Part shown: positions 36,903 through 46,519 of the stretch, piece by piece
Layout of the letters: each line of letters begins with the position of its first letter
Position numbering within the stretch: position 1 is the stretch's first letter
Notes under the pieces: generated by a model
Told to the model about the DNA's origin: nothing
The model's database searches: none
Seen by the model: the letters and a program-made list of their open reading frames with translations, nothing else
Made by a program: the position numbers and the translations under genes
Assembly (NCBI RefSeq): GCF_014779655.1
Contig: NZ_JACXYX010000016.1
Coordinates: forward strand, 80,477 to 144,476
Source of the DNA: Nocardioides ganghwensis
GTDB lineage: Bacteria; Actinomycetota; Actinomycetes; Propionibacteriales; Nocardioidaceae
DNA length: 64,000 nucleotides
Direction of reading: 5' to 3'

Positions 36903-37877
36903 ATGACCATCACCACCGACCAGGCCGCCTGGTTCGCGGACTCGTTCGTGACGCTGACCGACAACGTGGGCCAGGCGCTGCTGGGCAAGGCCCCCGTGAT
37001 CCGGCTGGCGCTGACCTGCCTGCTGGCCGAGGGCCACCTCCTCCTCGAGGACGCGCCGGGCACCGGCAAGACCGCGCTGGCCCGTGCGATGGCGGCGACG
37101 GTGCAGGGCAGCCACAGCCGCATCCAGTTCACGCCGGACCTGCTGCCGTCCGACATCACCGGCACGACGGTCTACGACCAGGCGCAGGCCCGGTGGGAGT
37201 TCCACAAGGGCCCCATCTTCGCCTCGATCGTCCTCGCCGACGAGATCAACCGGGCCTCGCCCAAGACCCAGTCCGCGCTGCTCGAGGTGATGGAGGAGGG
37301 CCACGTCACCGTCGACGGCACGTCGTACGACGCCGGGCGCCCGTTCATGGTCATCGCCACGCAGAACCCGATCGAGCAGGCCGGGACCTACCGGCTCCCG
37401 GAGGCGCAGCTGGACCGCTTCCTCATGAAGACCTCGGTCGGCTACCCCGACCGCGCCTCCGCCGTGCAGGTGCTCGCGGGCTCGGCGTCGCCGGACCGTG
37501 CGCGCAGCCTCCAGCCGATGATCTCCACCTCGGCCGTCGCCGAGATGGCGGACCTGGTCAAGGCCAACCACGTCGACGACGCCGTCCTCGACTACGTCCA
37601 GCGCCTCACCGAGGCGACCCGCGACGACAGCGACACCACGCTCGGCGTCTCCACCCGCGGCTCGATCTCGATGGTGCGCGCCGCCCGCGTCTGGGCCGCC
37701 GCCCGCGGACGCAACTACGTCCTCCCCGACGACATCAAGGAGCTCGCCCTCCCGGTCTGGGGCCACCGCATCATCATGTCGCCCGAGGCCGAGTTCGCCG
37801 GCGCGACCACCGCTGCGGTCGTCGCCCGGGTCCTCGACCGTGTCGAGGCGCCGATGCTCCGCGGAGCCGGGGTCTGA
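36903..37877 (+). CDS. MoxR family AAA+ ATPase
   Basis: 324 aa chaperone-like AAA+ ATPase. Walker A is EDAPGTGKTALA near residue 47; Walker B is IVLADEINRASPKTQSALLE, with the signature ATQNPIEQAGTYRLPEAQLDRF. MoxR proteins commonly work with DUF58 proteins encoded next door, as here. The gene lies 28 nt after the giant Ig/FN3 gene and 22 nt before the DUF58 gene. Confidence 0.95.
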   Translation: MTITTDQAAWFADSFVTLTDNVGQALLGKAPVIRLALTCLLAEGHLLLEDAPGTGKTALARAMAATVQGSHSRIQFTPDLLPSDITGTTVYDQAQARWEFHKGPIFASIVLADEINRASPKTQSALLEVMEEGHVTVDGTSYDAGRPFMVIATQNPIEQAGTYRLPEAQLDRFLMKTSVGYPDRASAVQVLAGSASPDRARSLQPMISTSAVAEMADLVKANHVDDAVLDYVQRLTEATRDDSDTTLGVSTRGSISMVRAARVWAAARGRNYVLPDDIKELALPVWGHRIIMSPEAEFAGATTAAVVARVLDRVEAPMLRGAGV

Positions 37878-37899
37878 TGCACCACTGGGGAGCAGCCGC

Positions 37900-39246
37900 A
37901 TGAGCGCGGTCAGCCCGGCCGCGCCGACGCGCCGCCGGCTGCCGCGCCCCGACGTCGCGGGGTGGGCCACCGGTCCGGCCCCAGGCCTGGCCTCGGGTGT
38001 CGGCGACCGCCTCGCCGCGTCACCGCGCTGGCAGTCGGTCCGCGAGCACGGCGAGCGGGCGTGGAGCCGTACGACGCCCGCGCGGCAGCGCGCCGCGGCC
38101 GCCGGCGCGTTCGTCACCCCGCTGGGCTGGGTCGCGCTCGCCGGCCTGGCGCTCACCCTGTGGGTGGGGCTGGACAGGTCCTGGACCGAGCTCACAGTCG
38201 TGGCCTCGGCCCTCGCGGTCGTCCTCCTCGCGGCGCTCGCCTGGGTGCTGGGCAAGACGGCGTACGACGTCGACATCGCGCTCGACGACCAGCGGGTCCA
38301 GGTGGGCGCGGAGGCGCTGGGTCGCCTGCTGATCCGCAACCGCGGCACGCGCTCGCTGCTCCCCACCCGCATCGAGCTCCCGGTCGCCCGTGCCGTCGCG
38401 TCCTTCGACCTGCCCGCCCTCGGCAAGCAGGAGGCGCACGAGGAGTTCTTCGCCGTCCCGACCCGTCGACGCGGCGTGATCCCCGTCGGACCCGTGCTCT
38501 CCGTCCGCGCCGACCCGCTGCACCTGCTGCGCCGGGCCCAGCGCTGGACCGAGCAGGTCGAGCTCTTCGTCCACCCCCGCACCCTGGTCATCGACTCGGG
38601 CCACGCCGGCTTCCTCAAGGACGTCGAGGGCGTCACCACCCAGGACCTCTCGAGCTCGGACGTCTCCTTCCACGCCCTGCGCGACTACGTCCCGGGGGAC
38701 GACCGGCGCGCCATCCACTGGAAGACGACGGCCCGCACCGGGCGCTTCATGGTGCGTGTCTTCGAGGAGACCCGCCGCTCCCACCTGCTGCTCCTGCTCT
38801 CGGTCCGCCCCGAGGACTACGCGAGCCCGGAGGACTTCGAGGTCGCGGTCTCGAGCGTCGCCTCGCTCGGTCTCCAGTGCCTGCGCGAGGACCGCGACCT
38901 CTCCGTGGTCACCCAGGCGGGGCGCCTGCGGTTCCCGAGTGCGCGCGGGCTGCTCGACGAGCTCTCCCGCGTCGAGCTGCGGCCCGACTGCGCGCCGCTG
39001 CAGACCCTCGCCGAGGAGGGCGTCGCCCTCGTGCCCGGCGCCTCCGTCGTCGCCGTCGTCACCGGCTCCGCGACCGACGCCGCCGCGCTCCGTGCCGCCG
39101 ACCGGGTCGCCCCCATGGACGCCTTCACCTTCGCCGTGCGCTGCGCGGAGGGGCAGGAGGTCGCACGCCGCCGCATCGGGAGGCTTACGGTCCTGGACCT
39201 GTCCGCCCTCGACGACCTGCCCCGCGCGGTGAGGACGATGCGATGA
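37900..39246 (+). CDS. DUF58 domain membrane protein
   Basis: 448 aa. Two adjacent membrane segments lie at about residues 75-115. The DUF58 signature DVSFHALRDYVPGDDRRAIHWKTTART appears near residue 255-280 in shorter blocks (LRDYVPGDD, IHWKTTAR). A VWA-like fold follows. DUF58 proteins are partners of MoxR ATPases. The stop overlaps the next start (ATGA). Confidence 0.9.
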   Translation: MSAVSPAAPTRRRLPRPDVAGWATGPAPGLASGVGDRLAASPRWQSVREHGERAWSRTTPARQRAAAAGAFVTPLGWVALAGLALTLWVGLDRSWTELTVVASALAVVLLAALAWVLGKTAYDVDIALDDQRVQVGAEALGRLLIRNRGTRSLLPTRIELPVARAVASFDLPALGKQEAHEEFFAVPTRRRGVIPVGPVLSVRADPLHLLRRAQRWTEQVELFVHPRTLVIDSGHAGFLKDVEGVTTQDLSSSDVSFHALRDYVPGDDRRAIHWKTTARTGRFMVRVFEETRRSHLLLLLSVRPEDYASPEDFEVAVSSVASLGLQCLREDRDLSVVTQAGRLRFPSARGLLDELSRVELRPDCAPLQTLAEEGVALVPGASVVAVVTGSATDAAALRAADRVAPMDAFTFAVRCAEGQEVARRRIGRLTVLDLSALDDLPRAVRTMR

Positions 39247-41567
39247 GCACCGACAGCCAGGGCCGGACCCGGCCCCAGCTCACCGAGCCCGGCACGACCC
39301 AGCTCACCCCCGGTCGGCGGCGCCGGGCGTTGCCGGTCCCGCAGGCCGTCGACGTCGTCGCGATGCTGGTCCTGCTGGCGACCGGTGTGGTCGCCTTCGG
39401 GCCGGTGTTCGCCGACGCCTCGGGGTACGCCGCCGCCGGTGGGGGCGTGCTCCTCGGCACCGCGGTGGCCGCCGTCGGCGCCTGGCGCAGGTGGTCCGCC
39501 TTCGCCGTCGCCGCTGCGACGCTGGCGGTGTTCGTCGCCTTCGGCGGTCCCCTCGCCCTGCCCAGCACGACCCTCGGCGGCGTCGTACCGACCCCGGAGA
39601 CCGTCAACCGGCTCGTCGTGCTGACCTGGCAGGCGTGGCGCGACCTGCTCACGGTGAGCGTTCCCGCCTCCTCGTTCACCGGACCGGCAGTCGTGCCCTA
39701 CCTCTCCGGCCTGGTGTGCGCGGTGCTCGCCGTGGGGCTCGCGCTCCGGGGGCGCCGGCACCTCTGGGCCCTCGCACCCGCAGCCACGCTCCTGGTGGTC
39801 GGGATCCTCTGGGGCACGAAGACCGCTCCGTCGGCGGCCGTGCAGGGCGCGGTCTTCTGCGTGACCGCGCTCGCGTGGGCGGGCTGGCGCACGGCGCTGC
39901 AGCAGCACCGCGACAACGCGCACCTCCTGACCAGCCGGCGGACCAACACCAGTGCGCAACGGCAGCGCATCGTCGCGGCTGCGGTCGTCCTGGCCGTCGC
40001 GGGCGGCTCCTCCGCGTTCCTCGGCTCCGGCATGGTGTCGGCGTCGGACCGCTACGTCCTGCGCGACGACGTCGTCCCCCCTCTCGACCTGCGCGACTAC
40101 GCGAGCCCGTTGACGCGCTACCGCTACTACGAGCGCGACCAGAAGGAGAAGACGCTCTTCACCGTCACCGGCCTGCCCGAGGGCTCCCGCTTCAGGGTGG
40201 CGGCCATGGACGGCTACGACGGCCACGTCTTCAGCGTCGACGCCGCGAGCGCCCAGTTCCGGCGCGTCGGCAGTCGCATCGGCGTGACCACGCCCGATGG
40301 TGCGCGCACGCTCGACGTCGAGGTCGGTGACTACGAAGGGGTGTGGATCCCCGGCGGTGGCGACGTCGGCGGGGTGAGCTTCGAGGGATCCCGGGCCGAG
40401 TCGCTCGGTGCCGGGCTCTACTACAACGCCGACTCCGGTACGCTCCTGAGCACGGCCGGCCTCCAGGGAGGCGAGCGCTACACGGTGACGGTCGCCCCGG
40501 CCCCGGCGCCGACCGACGAGCAGCTCGCGAAGGACTCCATCGTCACCGGCGCGGGTGATGCCGAGGTCGACGTGCCGGACGCGATCGCCGGGATCACCTC
40601 GGACTTCGCCGAGCCCGGAGAGAGCCAGATCGACCAGCTCCGCAAGCTGGAGTCGAAGTTCCGCGAGGTGGGGTTCTACTCCAACGACGACACGGTCTCG
40701 ACCGCCGGCCACTTCGACGGGCGGCTCACCGCCCTGTTCAGCGGCGCCCGGATGATCGGGGACGACGAGCAGTACGCCACGTCGATGGCGTTGATGGTGC
40801 GACAGCTCGGCTACCCGGCCCGGGTGGTCCTCGGCTTCTACCCCGAGGAGAGCACGCCCGGAGAGCCGGTCGCCCTCACGGGCAACGACGCCCACGTGTG
40901 GGTGGAGGTCCCGTTCGAGAAGGCGGGCTGGGTCGCCTTCGACCCCACCCCGGACCGCGACAAGACCCCCGACACCAAGGTCCCGAAGCCGGACGAGGTC
41001 CCGCAGCCGCAGGTGCTCCCCCCGCCGGTGCCGCCGGAGGAGCCGGTGGACCCGCCGGAGGACCGGACCGACGACAGCTCGACCACGAAGCGGGACGAGA
41101 AGGGTCTCGAGGTCCCGCCCGCGGTCCGGATCGCCGCGTACGTCGCGGGCGCCGGCGCGCTGCTCGCGTCGCCCTTCGCCGCCATCGTCCTGCTCAAGCG
41201 GCGTCGTCGGGCACGCCGCCGCCGCGACGGCCGTACGGCCGACAGGATCTCCGGCGGCTGGGACGAGATCGTCGACGCCGCCGCCGACCTCGGCGTACGC
41301 ACGCCTGCGCGCCTGACCCGTCAGGAGTCCGCTCGCGACTTCGCCGAGACGTTCCCGACGGTCGGCCCCGTCGCTGTCGCCGAGCGGATGGACGCACACG
41401 TCTTCGGCCGGGGCGAGCCCAGCCAGGCGGACGTCGACGAGATGTGGCGGCAGGTCCACTCGCTCCGGCACGGGATGTCGCGCTCCGTGCACCCCGTGCG
41501 CCGGCTGCGTGCCGTCGTCTCACCCCGTTCGCTGCTGATCAACCGACGCCCGAGGAGGACGACGTGA
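39243..41567 (+). CDS. Transglutaminase-fold (TgpA-like) membrane protein, Cys lost
   Basis: 774 aa. Five or six membrane helices occupy residues 30-260, an extracytoplasmic region follows, and one more helix lies near 620-645 before a cytoplasmic tail. The transglutaminase core spans about 490-575. At the catalytic cysteine position (normally G-x-C-E-x-F/Y-A) it reads GDDEQYATSMAL, so Asp508 replaces Cys. The His (H551 in DAHVWVEV) and Asp (D567 in AFDPTP) are kept. It is therefore probably non-catalytic. It overlaps the DUF58 gene by ATGA and the RDD-FHA gene by GTGA. Confidence 0.88.
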   Translation: MSTDSQGRTRPQLTEPGTTQLTPGRRRRALPVPQAVDVVAMLVLLATGVVAFGPVFADASGYAAAGGGVLLGTAVAAVGAWRRWSAFAVAAATLAVFVAFGGPLALPSTTLGGVVPTPETVNRLVVLTWQAWRDLLTVSVPASSFTGPAVVPYLSGLVCAVLAVGLALRGRRHLWALAPAATLLVVGILWGTKTAPSAAVQGAVFCVTALAWAGWRTALQQHRDNAHLLTSRRTNTSAQRQRIVAAAVVLAVAGGSSAFLGSGMVSASDRYVLRDDVVPPLDLRDYASPLTRYRYYERDQKEKTLFTVTGLPEGSRFRVAAMDGYDGHVFSVDAASAQFRRVGSRIGVTTPDGARTLDVEVGDYEGVWIPGGGDVGGVSFEGSRAESLGAGLYYNADSGTLLSTAGLQGGERYTVTVAPAPAPTDEQLAKDSIVTGAGDAEVDVPDAIAGITSDFAEPGESQIDQLRKLESKFREVGFYSNDDTVSTAGHFDGRLTALFSGARMIGDDEQYATSMALMVRQLGYPARVVLGFYPEESTPGEPVALTGNDAHVWVEVPFEKAGWVAFDPTPDRDKTPDTKVPKPDEVPQPQVLPPPVPPEEPVDPPEDRTDDSSTTKRDEKGLEVPPAVRIAAYVAGAGALLASPFAAIVLLKRRRRARRRRDGRTADRISGGWDEIVDAAADLGVRTPARLTRQESARDFAETFPTVGPVAVAERMDAHVFGRGEPSQADVDEMWRQVHSLRHGMSRSVHPVRRLRAVVSPRSLLINRRPRRTT

Positions 41568-42586
41568 CCACCCATCCCAGCGGCAGCCCCGCCAGCATGG
41601 GCAGGCGCGTGGCCGCGCGTGCGCTCGACATGTCGCTCAGCCTCGCGCTCCTCGTCGTCCTCAACGGCGTGACCGTGGCTGCCCTCCTGGGCGGCGGTGG
41701 GATGGAGCTGGCGGTCGTCGTCCTGGCCCTGACCGCCGTCTGGTCAGCGTTCGCGCTGTGGGCCGTGCTCGCACGGGCTGCGCTGCCGGGCCAGCTCATG
41801 CTGGGTCTGCACCACGTCGACGCCGTCACCGGTCAGCGGGCCGGCGGCCGGACGTTCCTGAAGTACCTGGTGCAGGGGTGCACCTTCGGCCTCGCGCTGC
41901 TGATCACCCCCCTGACGATCCAGTCGCCCAACCGCTCCTGGTTCGACCGGCTGACCGGTGTGACCCTCGTCGACGGCAAGGCGGCCGGCGTCGCGCCGGC
42001 CGCCACCTCGCAGGTCGCGGCTCCGCCGGCCGGGTGGGACGCCGAGGAGTCCCACCTGACGCAGGTGGGACTGCCCGCACCGGCGTCCGGCCCGTCCCCC
42101 GCGCCGCAGCCGGGCGGCATGATCGAAGCGGTCCCCTTCGGTGCCGCTCAGTCGCTCACGAGCAGCGCCCCGCCGGCGGTCGAGCGGCCCGTCGCCCTGC
42201 CCGTGGCGCCGCCTGTCGCGCAGCCTGCGCAGGTGGTCCAGCCCGCGCCCGCGGTCGGCGCTCCGCGCCCGGTCGTCGTGCTCGACGACGGGCAGCGCAT
42301 CCCGGTCGACGGAACCGTCGTCCTCGGCCGCGACCCCCGCCCGAGCGACGCGCTGGGCGAGGCCGCCCTGGTCGTGGTCCCCGACCAGTCCGTCTCGGCG
42401 AACCACCTCGCGGTCGGCCTCGGTCCGACCGGCCCCTGGGTCATGGACCTCCGCTCGACCAACGGCTCGTCGGTCGAGCAGGACGGAGCGCCGGGGAGCC
42501 GCCTCGCGCCCATGGTGCGCGTCCCCGTGTCACCCGGCGCGGTCGTCACCCTGGGCAAGCGACGGATGACGGTGGTGGCCTCGTGA
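41564..42586 (+). CDS. RDD membrane domain - FHA domain protein
   Basis: 340 aa. Residues 10-140 form an RDD domain (RRVAARALDMSLSL, two to three helices). A Pro/Ala-rich linker follows to about 235. The C-terminal FHA domain carries VVLGRDPRPSD, VSANHLAV and LRSTNGSSVE, i.e. the Gly-Arg, Ser-x-x-His and Asn-Gly positions needed to bind phosphothreonine. It should recruit the cluster kinase or its targets to the membrane. GTGA overlaps at both ends. Confidence 0.88.
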   Translation: MTTHPSGSPASMGRRVAARALDMSLSLALLVVLNGVTVAALLGGGGMELAVVVLALTAVWSAFALWAVLARAALPGQLMLGLHHVDAVTGQRAGGRTFLKYLVQGCTFGLALLITPLTIQSPNRSWFDRLTGVTLVDGKAAGVAPAATSQVAAPPAGWDAEESHLTQVGLPAPASGPSPAPQPGGMIEAVPFGAAQSLTSSAPPAVERPVALPVAPPVAQPAQVVQPAPAVGAPRPVVVLDDGQRIPVDGTVVLGRDPRPSDALGEAALVVVPDQSVSANHLAVGLGPTGPWVMDLRSTNGSSVEQDGAPGSRLAPMVRVPVSPGAVVTLGKRRMTVVAS

Positions 42587-43449
42587 GCGCACCCTCGACC
42601 GCTGCCCCCCGGATGGTCGTACGCGCCGGCGCAGCCACCGACCAGGGCGTCCGTGACCGCAACGAGGACGCCTACGTGGTCGCCAGTCCGGTCTTCGCCG
42701 TGGCCGACGGCATGGGCGGCCACACGGGTGGGGCCGAGGCCTCGGCGCTGGTGGTGGAGGAGCTCGGCGCCCTCGGCCGCGGCGAGTGGCTCGAGGCGAG
42801 CGAGGTCCTCGCGGCGGTGGAGCGTGCCGCCCACCGGGTGGCCGGTCTCGCCGACGGCCCGTCCGCCGCTCCGGGCTCGACCCTGAGCGGAGTGGCGCTC
42901 GCGGAGCAGGACGGCATGCCCTGCTGGCTGGTCTTCAACGTGGGCGACTCGAGGACCTATCGCGTCCAGCACGGTCGCCTCGAGCAGGTGACGGTGGACC
43001 ACACCCGGGTCCAGGAGATGGTCGAGTCCGGCCGCATCACCGCCGACGAGGCCCGTACGCACGCCCAGCGCAACGTGATCACCCGCGCGATCGGCGCGGG
43101 CAGCGCCGGACCGACCCGGATGGACTGGTCCCTGCTGGTCGCGGGGGCCGACGACCGGCTGCTGATCTGCTCGGACGGTCTCACCGGCGAGCTGAGCGAG
43201 CAGCTCATCGCCGCATCGCTCCTCGAGATCGCCGACCCACAGACGGCGGCCGACGTCCTGGTCCGCGAGGCGGTCGAGGCCGGCGGGCACGACAACGTGA
43301 CCGCGGTGGTCGTCGACGTGGTCGAGCTGCACGGGCCCCTCCGGACGGACTCCGGTCACGGCACGCACCCCGATCTGGACACGGCGCTCGGCAACGGCGG
43401 GGACACCCTGCCGGACGCGCTGGAGCCCGGTCAGGACGGATGGTCGTGA
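42583..43449 (+). CDS. PP2C-family Ser/Thr protein phosphatase
   Basis: 288 aa, soluble. Metal-binding aspartates lie in DRNEDAYVV, VADGMGGHTGG, ICSDGLTGEL and GGHDNVTAVVV. It should dephosphorylate kinase substrates, and is the PrpC counterpart of PFNA clusters. GTG start overlaps the upstream stop. The next gene starts 10 nt before its stop. Confidence 0.95.
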   Translation: MSAPSTAAPRMVVRAGAATDQGVRDRNEDAYVVASPVFAVADGMGGHTGGAEASALVVEELGALGRGEWLEASEVLAAVERAAHRVAGLADGPSAAPGSTLSGVALAEQDGMPCWLVFNVGDSRTYRVQHGRLEQVTVDHTRVQEMVESGRITADEARTHAQRNVITRAIGAGSAGPTRMDWSLLVAGADDRLLICSDGLTGELSEQLIAASLLEIADPQTAADVLVREAVEAGGHDNVTAVVVDVVELHGPLRTDSGHGTHPDLDTALGNGGDTLPDALEPGQDGWS

Positions 43450-44939
43450 GGCGGGTCGAGTGGTCGGCCGGACGTCAGCACGCGCTCGTGCTGGGCGACG
43501 CGGTTCTCCTGCTGGGTCACGACGTGCCTCGCGAGCACCTCGTCGCGATCTGGGACCGCCTCACCGCGACCGAGGTCGCCGGTCTCGGCACGCTCCTGGA
43601 GATCCTCGCGGAGGTGACGGGCGCGGCGCTGTCGTCGCTGCCCGACTTCGCGATGGTGGTCCTCGACGACAAGGGCCTGCACGTCGCGGCGCGGGGCGGC
43701 TGCCACGTGCGGGTCGCGCACACCGACGGCACCGAGCTGGACCTGCGCGGTGCGGAGGTGTCGACCTGGCTCGAGCGCAACGTCGACACGACGTCGGCGG
43801 CACAGGTCTCCCTCGGCGCGGGCGTCGGCGGCGAGAGCTGGCTGCCCGTGGTCGGAGGCGTCGTCCCGGCGGGGGCCGTACGCCTCCTGGTGGCGGACCA
43901 CGCCCTGCTCGACGAGCGGGGCGAGCCCTCCCGCCCGGTCGAGATCCCGGCCGCGGTCGCCGTGCCGTCGGCAGAGACGCTGGCGGAGCCCGAGCCCGAG
44001 CCGGCGCCCGAGGTCGAGGTCGAGGTCGAGGTCGAGGAGCCTGCCGACGCTGCGCCCGGACCTCCGGTCGCGGACGCACCGCCGAGCCGCCTGGCCCACA
44101 TGTACACGCCGCACACGGTGCTGCACGACATCGAGGACGCCGCGGTCCGCGCGGAGGACGACTACGACATCGACGGCCGCCGTGACGAGCCGGCGGAGCC
44201 CGTGGCGCCGGTGCAAGCGGTGGTGGTGGAACCAGTGGTGGTGGAAGCCGTGGCGCCGGTGGAAGTCGTGGCGGTGGCGCCTCGGCCGGCGCCGTCCCCC
44301 GAGCCGGCTGGTCCGGCAGCGTTCATCTCCGGCGTGCCGTCGGCTGCACCTGCGCGACCCGCTGTCGCGGAGCCGAGCAGCACTGCCGGGTCTGACGGGG
44401 AGCACCACGACGGCCACACCCTTCTCGAGGCTCCGGACAGCACGGAGATCGACGTCTACCTGGCGTCGGGCGGCGAGGCGCCGGACGGACAGGAGACCGT
44501 CCTGGGCGTGCTGTGCCCGAGCGGCCACGCCAACCCGACCCACCGACCCGCGTGCCGCGTCTGCGGACTGCGCCTCGCGGGCGAGGGCGTCCGCATGCCC
44601 CGCCCCGGGCTGGGCTGGCTCGTCACGTCGGCCGGTGAGCAGATCGAGCTCGTGCGCAACGTCCTGGCCGGCCGGAACCCCCAGGCCTCGCGCATCCAGG
44701 GCCCCGTTCTGCCCCGCCTCCTGCCGCTGCCGCACAGCCACGTCTCGGGCACGCACCTGGAGATCCGGCTGGAGGGGTGGAGCGTGATGGTCGTCGACCT
44801 CGACTCCACCAACGGCACCTTCCTCCAGCGCCCGGGCCAGCCGACCGTTCGGATCTCCCGGTCCCCGCAGCTGCTGACCTCCGCCGACGTCGTCCAGCTC
44901 GGTCACGGCGTCGACCTGCGGTTCGAGGCCCTCCCGTGA
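43440..44939 (+). CDS. FHA domain protein with Cys4-like zinc ribbon
   Basis: 499 aa. The N-terminal 150 residues are an unassigned domain. Then comes a long low-complexity acidic/Val-rich stretch with EVEVEVEVEE and PVVVEAVAPVEVV. Near residue 360 is a putative zinc ribbon: VLCPSGHANPTHRPACRVCG (C-x..H..C-x2-C). The C-terminal FHA domain shows VSGTHLEIRL and DLDSTNGTFL. It is probably cytoplasmic. ATG 43440 follows AGGACGG; a GTG at 43446 would give the GTGA overlap seen elsewhere in the operon. Confidence 0.85.
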   Translation: MVVRRVEWSAGRQHALVLGDAVLLLGHDVPREHLVAIWDRLTATEVAGLGTLLEILAEVTGAALSSLPDFAMVVLDDKGLHVAARGGCHVRVAHTDGTELDLRGAEVSTWLERNVDTTSAAQVSLGAGVGGESWLPVVGGVVPAGAVRLLVADHALLDERGEPSRPVEIPAAVAVPSAETLAEPEPEPAPEVEVEVEVEEPADAAPGPPVADAPPSRLAHMYTPHTVLHDIEDAAVRAEDDYDIDGRRDEPAEPVAPVQAVVVEPVVVEAVAPVEVVAVAPRPAPSPEPAGPAAFISGVPSAAPARPAVAEPSSTAGSDGEHHDGHTLLEAPDSTEIDVYLASGGEAPDGQETVLGVLCPSGHANPTHRPACRVCGLRLAGEGVRMPRPGLGWLVTSAGEQIELVRNVLAGRNPQASRIQGPVLPRLLPLPHSHVSGTHLEIRLEGWSVMVVDLDSTNGTFLQRPGQPTVRISRSPQLLTSADVVQLGHGVDLRFEALP

Positions 44940-46519
44940 GCCGCCGCGAGGCGGCCGCGCCTCCCGAGATCCCGGGCCTCCGGTTCATCGAGGTCCTCGG
45001 GGTCGGCGGCTTCGCCGACGTCCACCGCTACGAGCAGCTCGGGCGCACCGTCGCTGTGAAGGTCCTCACCGCCGACCTGACGCACAACTCGCAGCAGGCG
45101 TTCGAGGCCGAGGCCAACCAGATGGCGCGGCTGTCCAACCACCCCTCGATCGTCAGCATCTACCACGCAGGCGCGGCGCCCGACGGCCGTTCGTACCTCG
45201 TGATGGAGGTCTGCCAGCCGCAGACCCTGGAGAGCCGGATCAGGGCCCGTCCGTTGACGGTGGCGAAGGCGCTGGAGATCACCATCCAGATCGCCGGCGC
45301 CGTCGAGTCGGCGCACCGGATGGGCGTGCTGCACCGCGACATCAAGCCGGCCAACATCCTGTTCACCGAGTTCGGCCGGGCCGCCCTGACCGACTTCGGC
45401 ATCTCGGTGTCCACCCAGGACGGCCAGCAGGGGGTGGGGGTCGGCGTCTCGCCGGCCTGGGCGCCGCCGGAGCAGGTCACCAAGGGCCAGCCCATGGTGC
45501 CTGCGAGCGACGTCTACTCCCTCGCTGCGACCTGCTGGGCGATGCTGGGCGGTCGCAGCCCGATGATCGTGCCCGGCGGCGACAACTCCAACCTGGCGCT
45601 CATGGCGCGTGCCCGGAACGAACCGGTGCCCCCGCTCCGGCGCGAGGACGTGCCCGAGCAGCTCGAGCGCGTGCTGGTCACCGCCATGGCCAAGAGGGCC
45701 GACCAGCGCTTCGGATCGGCGCTCGAGCTCGGCCGCGCCCTCCAGGCGATCCAGGTCGCGCTCCACCTGCCGATGACACCGATCGAGGTCGGTGAGGACA
45801 CCCAGGACGACCTGGTGTCCGACGACCCCGCGAGCGAGGAGGTCGGCTCCACGCGCATCTCGACCTTCAAGGTGATCGACCCCGAGGGCGCACCCCCAGC
45901 AACCCCCGGGCCCCCCGCACCTGCCGCACCGACAGCTCCTCCTGCGTACGCCGCCCCGGCGCCGGTGCGCGATCGTGCGTCGCGCGACTTCACCGGCCCC
46001 GCCATCCCGGCGCCGGTGGAGGACGCCACCGTCGTGGGTCACGGGCCGGACCCGGCCGTCGTGCCTGCCTCCCAGCCGGACGACCGGTCCGAGCCCGCAC
46101 CGCCTGCAGCCCGGACGGCCCGGACGGCGGTGCTCGCGGTCGTCGGGCTGGTGCTCGTCGGAGGCGTGGTCGCCTGGCAGGTGCTGGGCGGCACGACGGA
46201 GGGCACCACCCAGGACGCCGAGCCGACCACGAGCAGCGGGCCCGCGGACGCCATCGGTGAGTCGGTGCCGAGCCCGAGCCGCCTGGCACTCGTGCGCCGC
46301 GGCGACGAGGTGGTCGTGCGATGGCGCAACCCTGCCCCGGAGGAAGGCGACTCGTTCCTCTACCGGGTCGCCGACCCGTCGCAGCAGCGCCCGCTCGAGG
46401 GGCCGGTCGACTCCGGCCCCGTGACGGTGCCGGCCGAGCAGGGACGCACGTGCGTCGAGGTGATGCTGCGGCGCAGCAACGGCCAGACGTCCGCGGGAGC
46501 CACGGAGTGCACGAGGTGA
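44936..46519 (+). CDS. Transmembrane Ser/Thr protein kinase (PknB/Pkb2-like)
   Basis: 527 aa. Glycine loop GVGGFADV, ATP lysine K42 (VAVKVL), catalytic loop HRDIKPAN with D135, and DFG with D153 are all intact. The kinase domain ends near 280. A Pro/Ala-rich juxtamembrane linker with several Thr-rich sites follows, a membrane helix at about 397-417, and an extracellular FN3-like module of about 100 residues. It is predicted active and to phosphorylate FHA proteins in the operon. GTGA overlaps at both ends. Confidence 0.93.
   Translation: MSRREAAAPPEIPGLRFIEVLGVGGFADVHRYEQLGRTVAVKVLTADLTHNSQQAFEAEANQMARLSNHPSIVSIYHAGAAPDGRSYLVMEVCQPQTLESRIRARPLTVAKALEITIQIAGAVESAHRMGVLHRDIKPANILFTEFGRAALTDFGISVSTQDGQQGVGVGVSPAWAPPEQVTKGQPMVPASDVYSLAATCWAMLGGRSPMIVPGGDNSNLALMARARNEPVPPLRREDVPEQLERVLVTAMAKRADQRFGSALELGRALQAIQVALHLPMTPIEVGEDTQDDLVSDDPASEEVGSTRISTFKVIDPEGAPPATPGPPAPAAPTAPPAYAAPAPVRDRASRDFTGPAIPAPVEDATVVGHGPDPAVVPASQPDDRSEPAPPAARTARTAVLAVVGLVLVGGVVAWQVLGGTTEGTTQDAEPTTSSGPADAIGESVPSPSRLALVRRGDEVVVRWRNPAPEEGDSFLYRVADPSQQRPLEGPVDSGPVTVPAEQGRTCVEVMLRRSNGQTSAGATECTR

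Noticed and set aside
38817..41492. 891-codon minus-strand open frame
   Set aside because: Antisense to the DUF58 and transglutaminase-fold genes; low-information composition.
44003..44038. GAGGTC tandem units as a regulatory repeat
   Set aside because: They are in frame and code for an EV repeat inside the FHA protein; low-complexity coding is the simpler explanation.
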